From: Thermomicrobiaceae bacterium | Lineage (GTDB): Bacteria; Chloroflexota; Chloroflexia; Thermomicrobiales; Thermomicrobiaceae | DNA: 5,405 nt | Direction: 5' to 3' | Assembly: GCA_007124395.1 (NCBI GenBank) | Contig: SLFF01000020.1 | Location: 1-5,405, forward strand | Shown here: positions 5,038 to 5,405 of the stretch, one piece after another | Position numbering within the stretch: the stretch's first letter is position 1 | Layout: every line of letters starts with the position of its first letter | Made by a program: the position numbers and the translations under genes | The notes under the pieces: generated by a model | The model's input: only the letters and a program-made list of their open reading frames with translations | Database searches by the model: none | What the model was told of the DNA's origin: nothing

Positions 5038-5405
5038 TCAGTCAGCTTCGGCAGACGTCTGCTCCTCGTCGTCATCTCCGGATGCGGTCTGCACCTCACT
5101 CGTGATCAGGCCGGCCGCGACACCTGCCAGCACTGCCAGTGTAACAGCCTTCGGAACCGCAATCCCAAGCGGGTGGTCCAGCGACAGATTACCGGGATGT
5201 TGTGTTGCCAGAGCCACGGTGATCGCGATGTTCGTGAGCAAGAGTTCAGCACCACCCTCAGTGGCCCACACCGGCGTCTTCCAGTGCATCTGCCGGGTTG
5301 CGGTCATCATCGGACCAAGTTTCAGGATTGGGCCGATTGGGTGCAGCAGTCCCAGCGTGGTCAGCACGCCTCCGGGGTGGAACTTCGCAACGGAATAATC
5401 GTGAA
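5038..5405 (-). CDS. DoxX-family membrane protein, C-terminal part (5' end outside window)
   Basis: The frame is open to the right edge and ends at TGA 5038-5040, giving 121 residues. KTPVWATEGGAELLLTNIAI (42-61), followed by a hydrophobic stretch and HPGNLSLDHPLGI (69-81), matches the C-terminal half of DoxX-like proteins, which have a conserved TEGG segment before the third membrane helix and a G-R/N-x-S-L-D segment after it. Hydrophobic segments lie at about 13-31, 52-67 and 82-101. An internal GTG at 5367 could be taken as a start, but the frame and the family fit both continue upstream (AKFHPGG), so the gene is cut by the window. The last 18 residues are acidic and cytoplasm-like. DoxX proteins include a thiosulfate:quinone oxidoreductase subunit, but most homologues have no known function, so none is assigned. 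Confidence 0.75.
   Translation of the reverse strand, partial: HDYSVAKFHPGGVLTTLGLLHPIGPILKLGPMMTATRQMHWKTPVWATEGGAELLLTNIAITVALATQHPGNLSLDHPLGIAVPKAVTLAVLAGVAAGLITSEVQTASGDDDEEQTSAEAD

Overview
The window is high in GC and tightly packed. It has five genes or gene ends that read cleanly, one decayed gene, and several regulatory structures. No rRNA, tRNA, transposase, phage or CRISPR sequence is visible. The protein set (SulP/Usp pair, orphan acetolactate-synthase-like enzyme, alpha/beta hydrolase, GNAT, DoxX) and the frequent GTG starts fit a GC-rich free-living bacterium. Chloroflexota (Thermomicrobia-like) or an actinobacterium-like lineage is my tentative guess. Nothing in the window fixes the taxonomy.

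Left part, plus strand (1-1122): the C-terminal STAS domain of a SulP-type anion transporter runs in from the left edge. After 22 nt comes a tandem-domain universal stress protein, so the two look like one operon. The plus-strand genes meet the minus-strand genes head to head at about 1123-1205. This short gap holds two strong GC-rich stem-loops, each placed to terminate one of the converging transcripts.

Middle, minus strand (1206-3115): a 544-residue thiamine-diphosphate enzyme of the acetolactate synthase/pyruvate oxidase superfamily, with no small regulatory subunit beside it. It starts at a GTG behind a strong Shine-Dalgarno. Upstream lies a well-formed sigma70-type promoter (TTCACA-17-TACAAT on the minus strand). 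The predicted start of transcription leaves a leader of about 200 nt containing three consecutive hairpins, the last one directly before the ribosome binding site. This leader is the best candidate for undescribed regulation in the window.

Right part, minus strand (3116-5405): an alpha/beta hydrolase whose real start is probably GTG at 3940. Directly upstream is the internally deleted, frameshifted remnant of a GNAT acetyltransferase gene (3975-4129). Then comes a non-coding stretch with inverted repeats (4130-4321), an intact GNAT acetyltransferase with an acidic tail (4322-4939), and the C-terminal part of a DoxX-family membrane protein that runs off the right edge. The four minus-strand genes are co-oriented, but gaps of 98, 381 and 275 nt and the internal promoter argue against one simple operon. 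I see no clear shared pathway among them.
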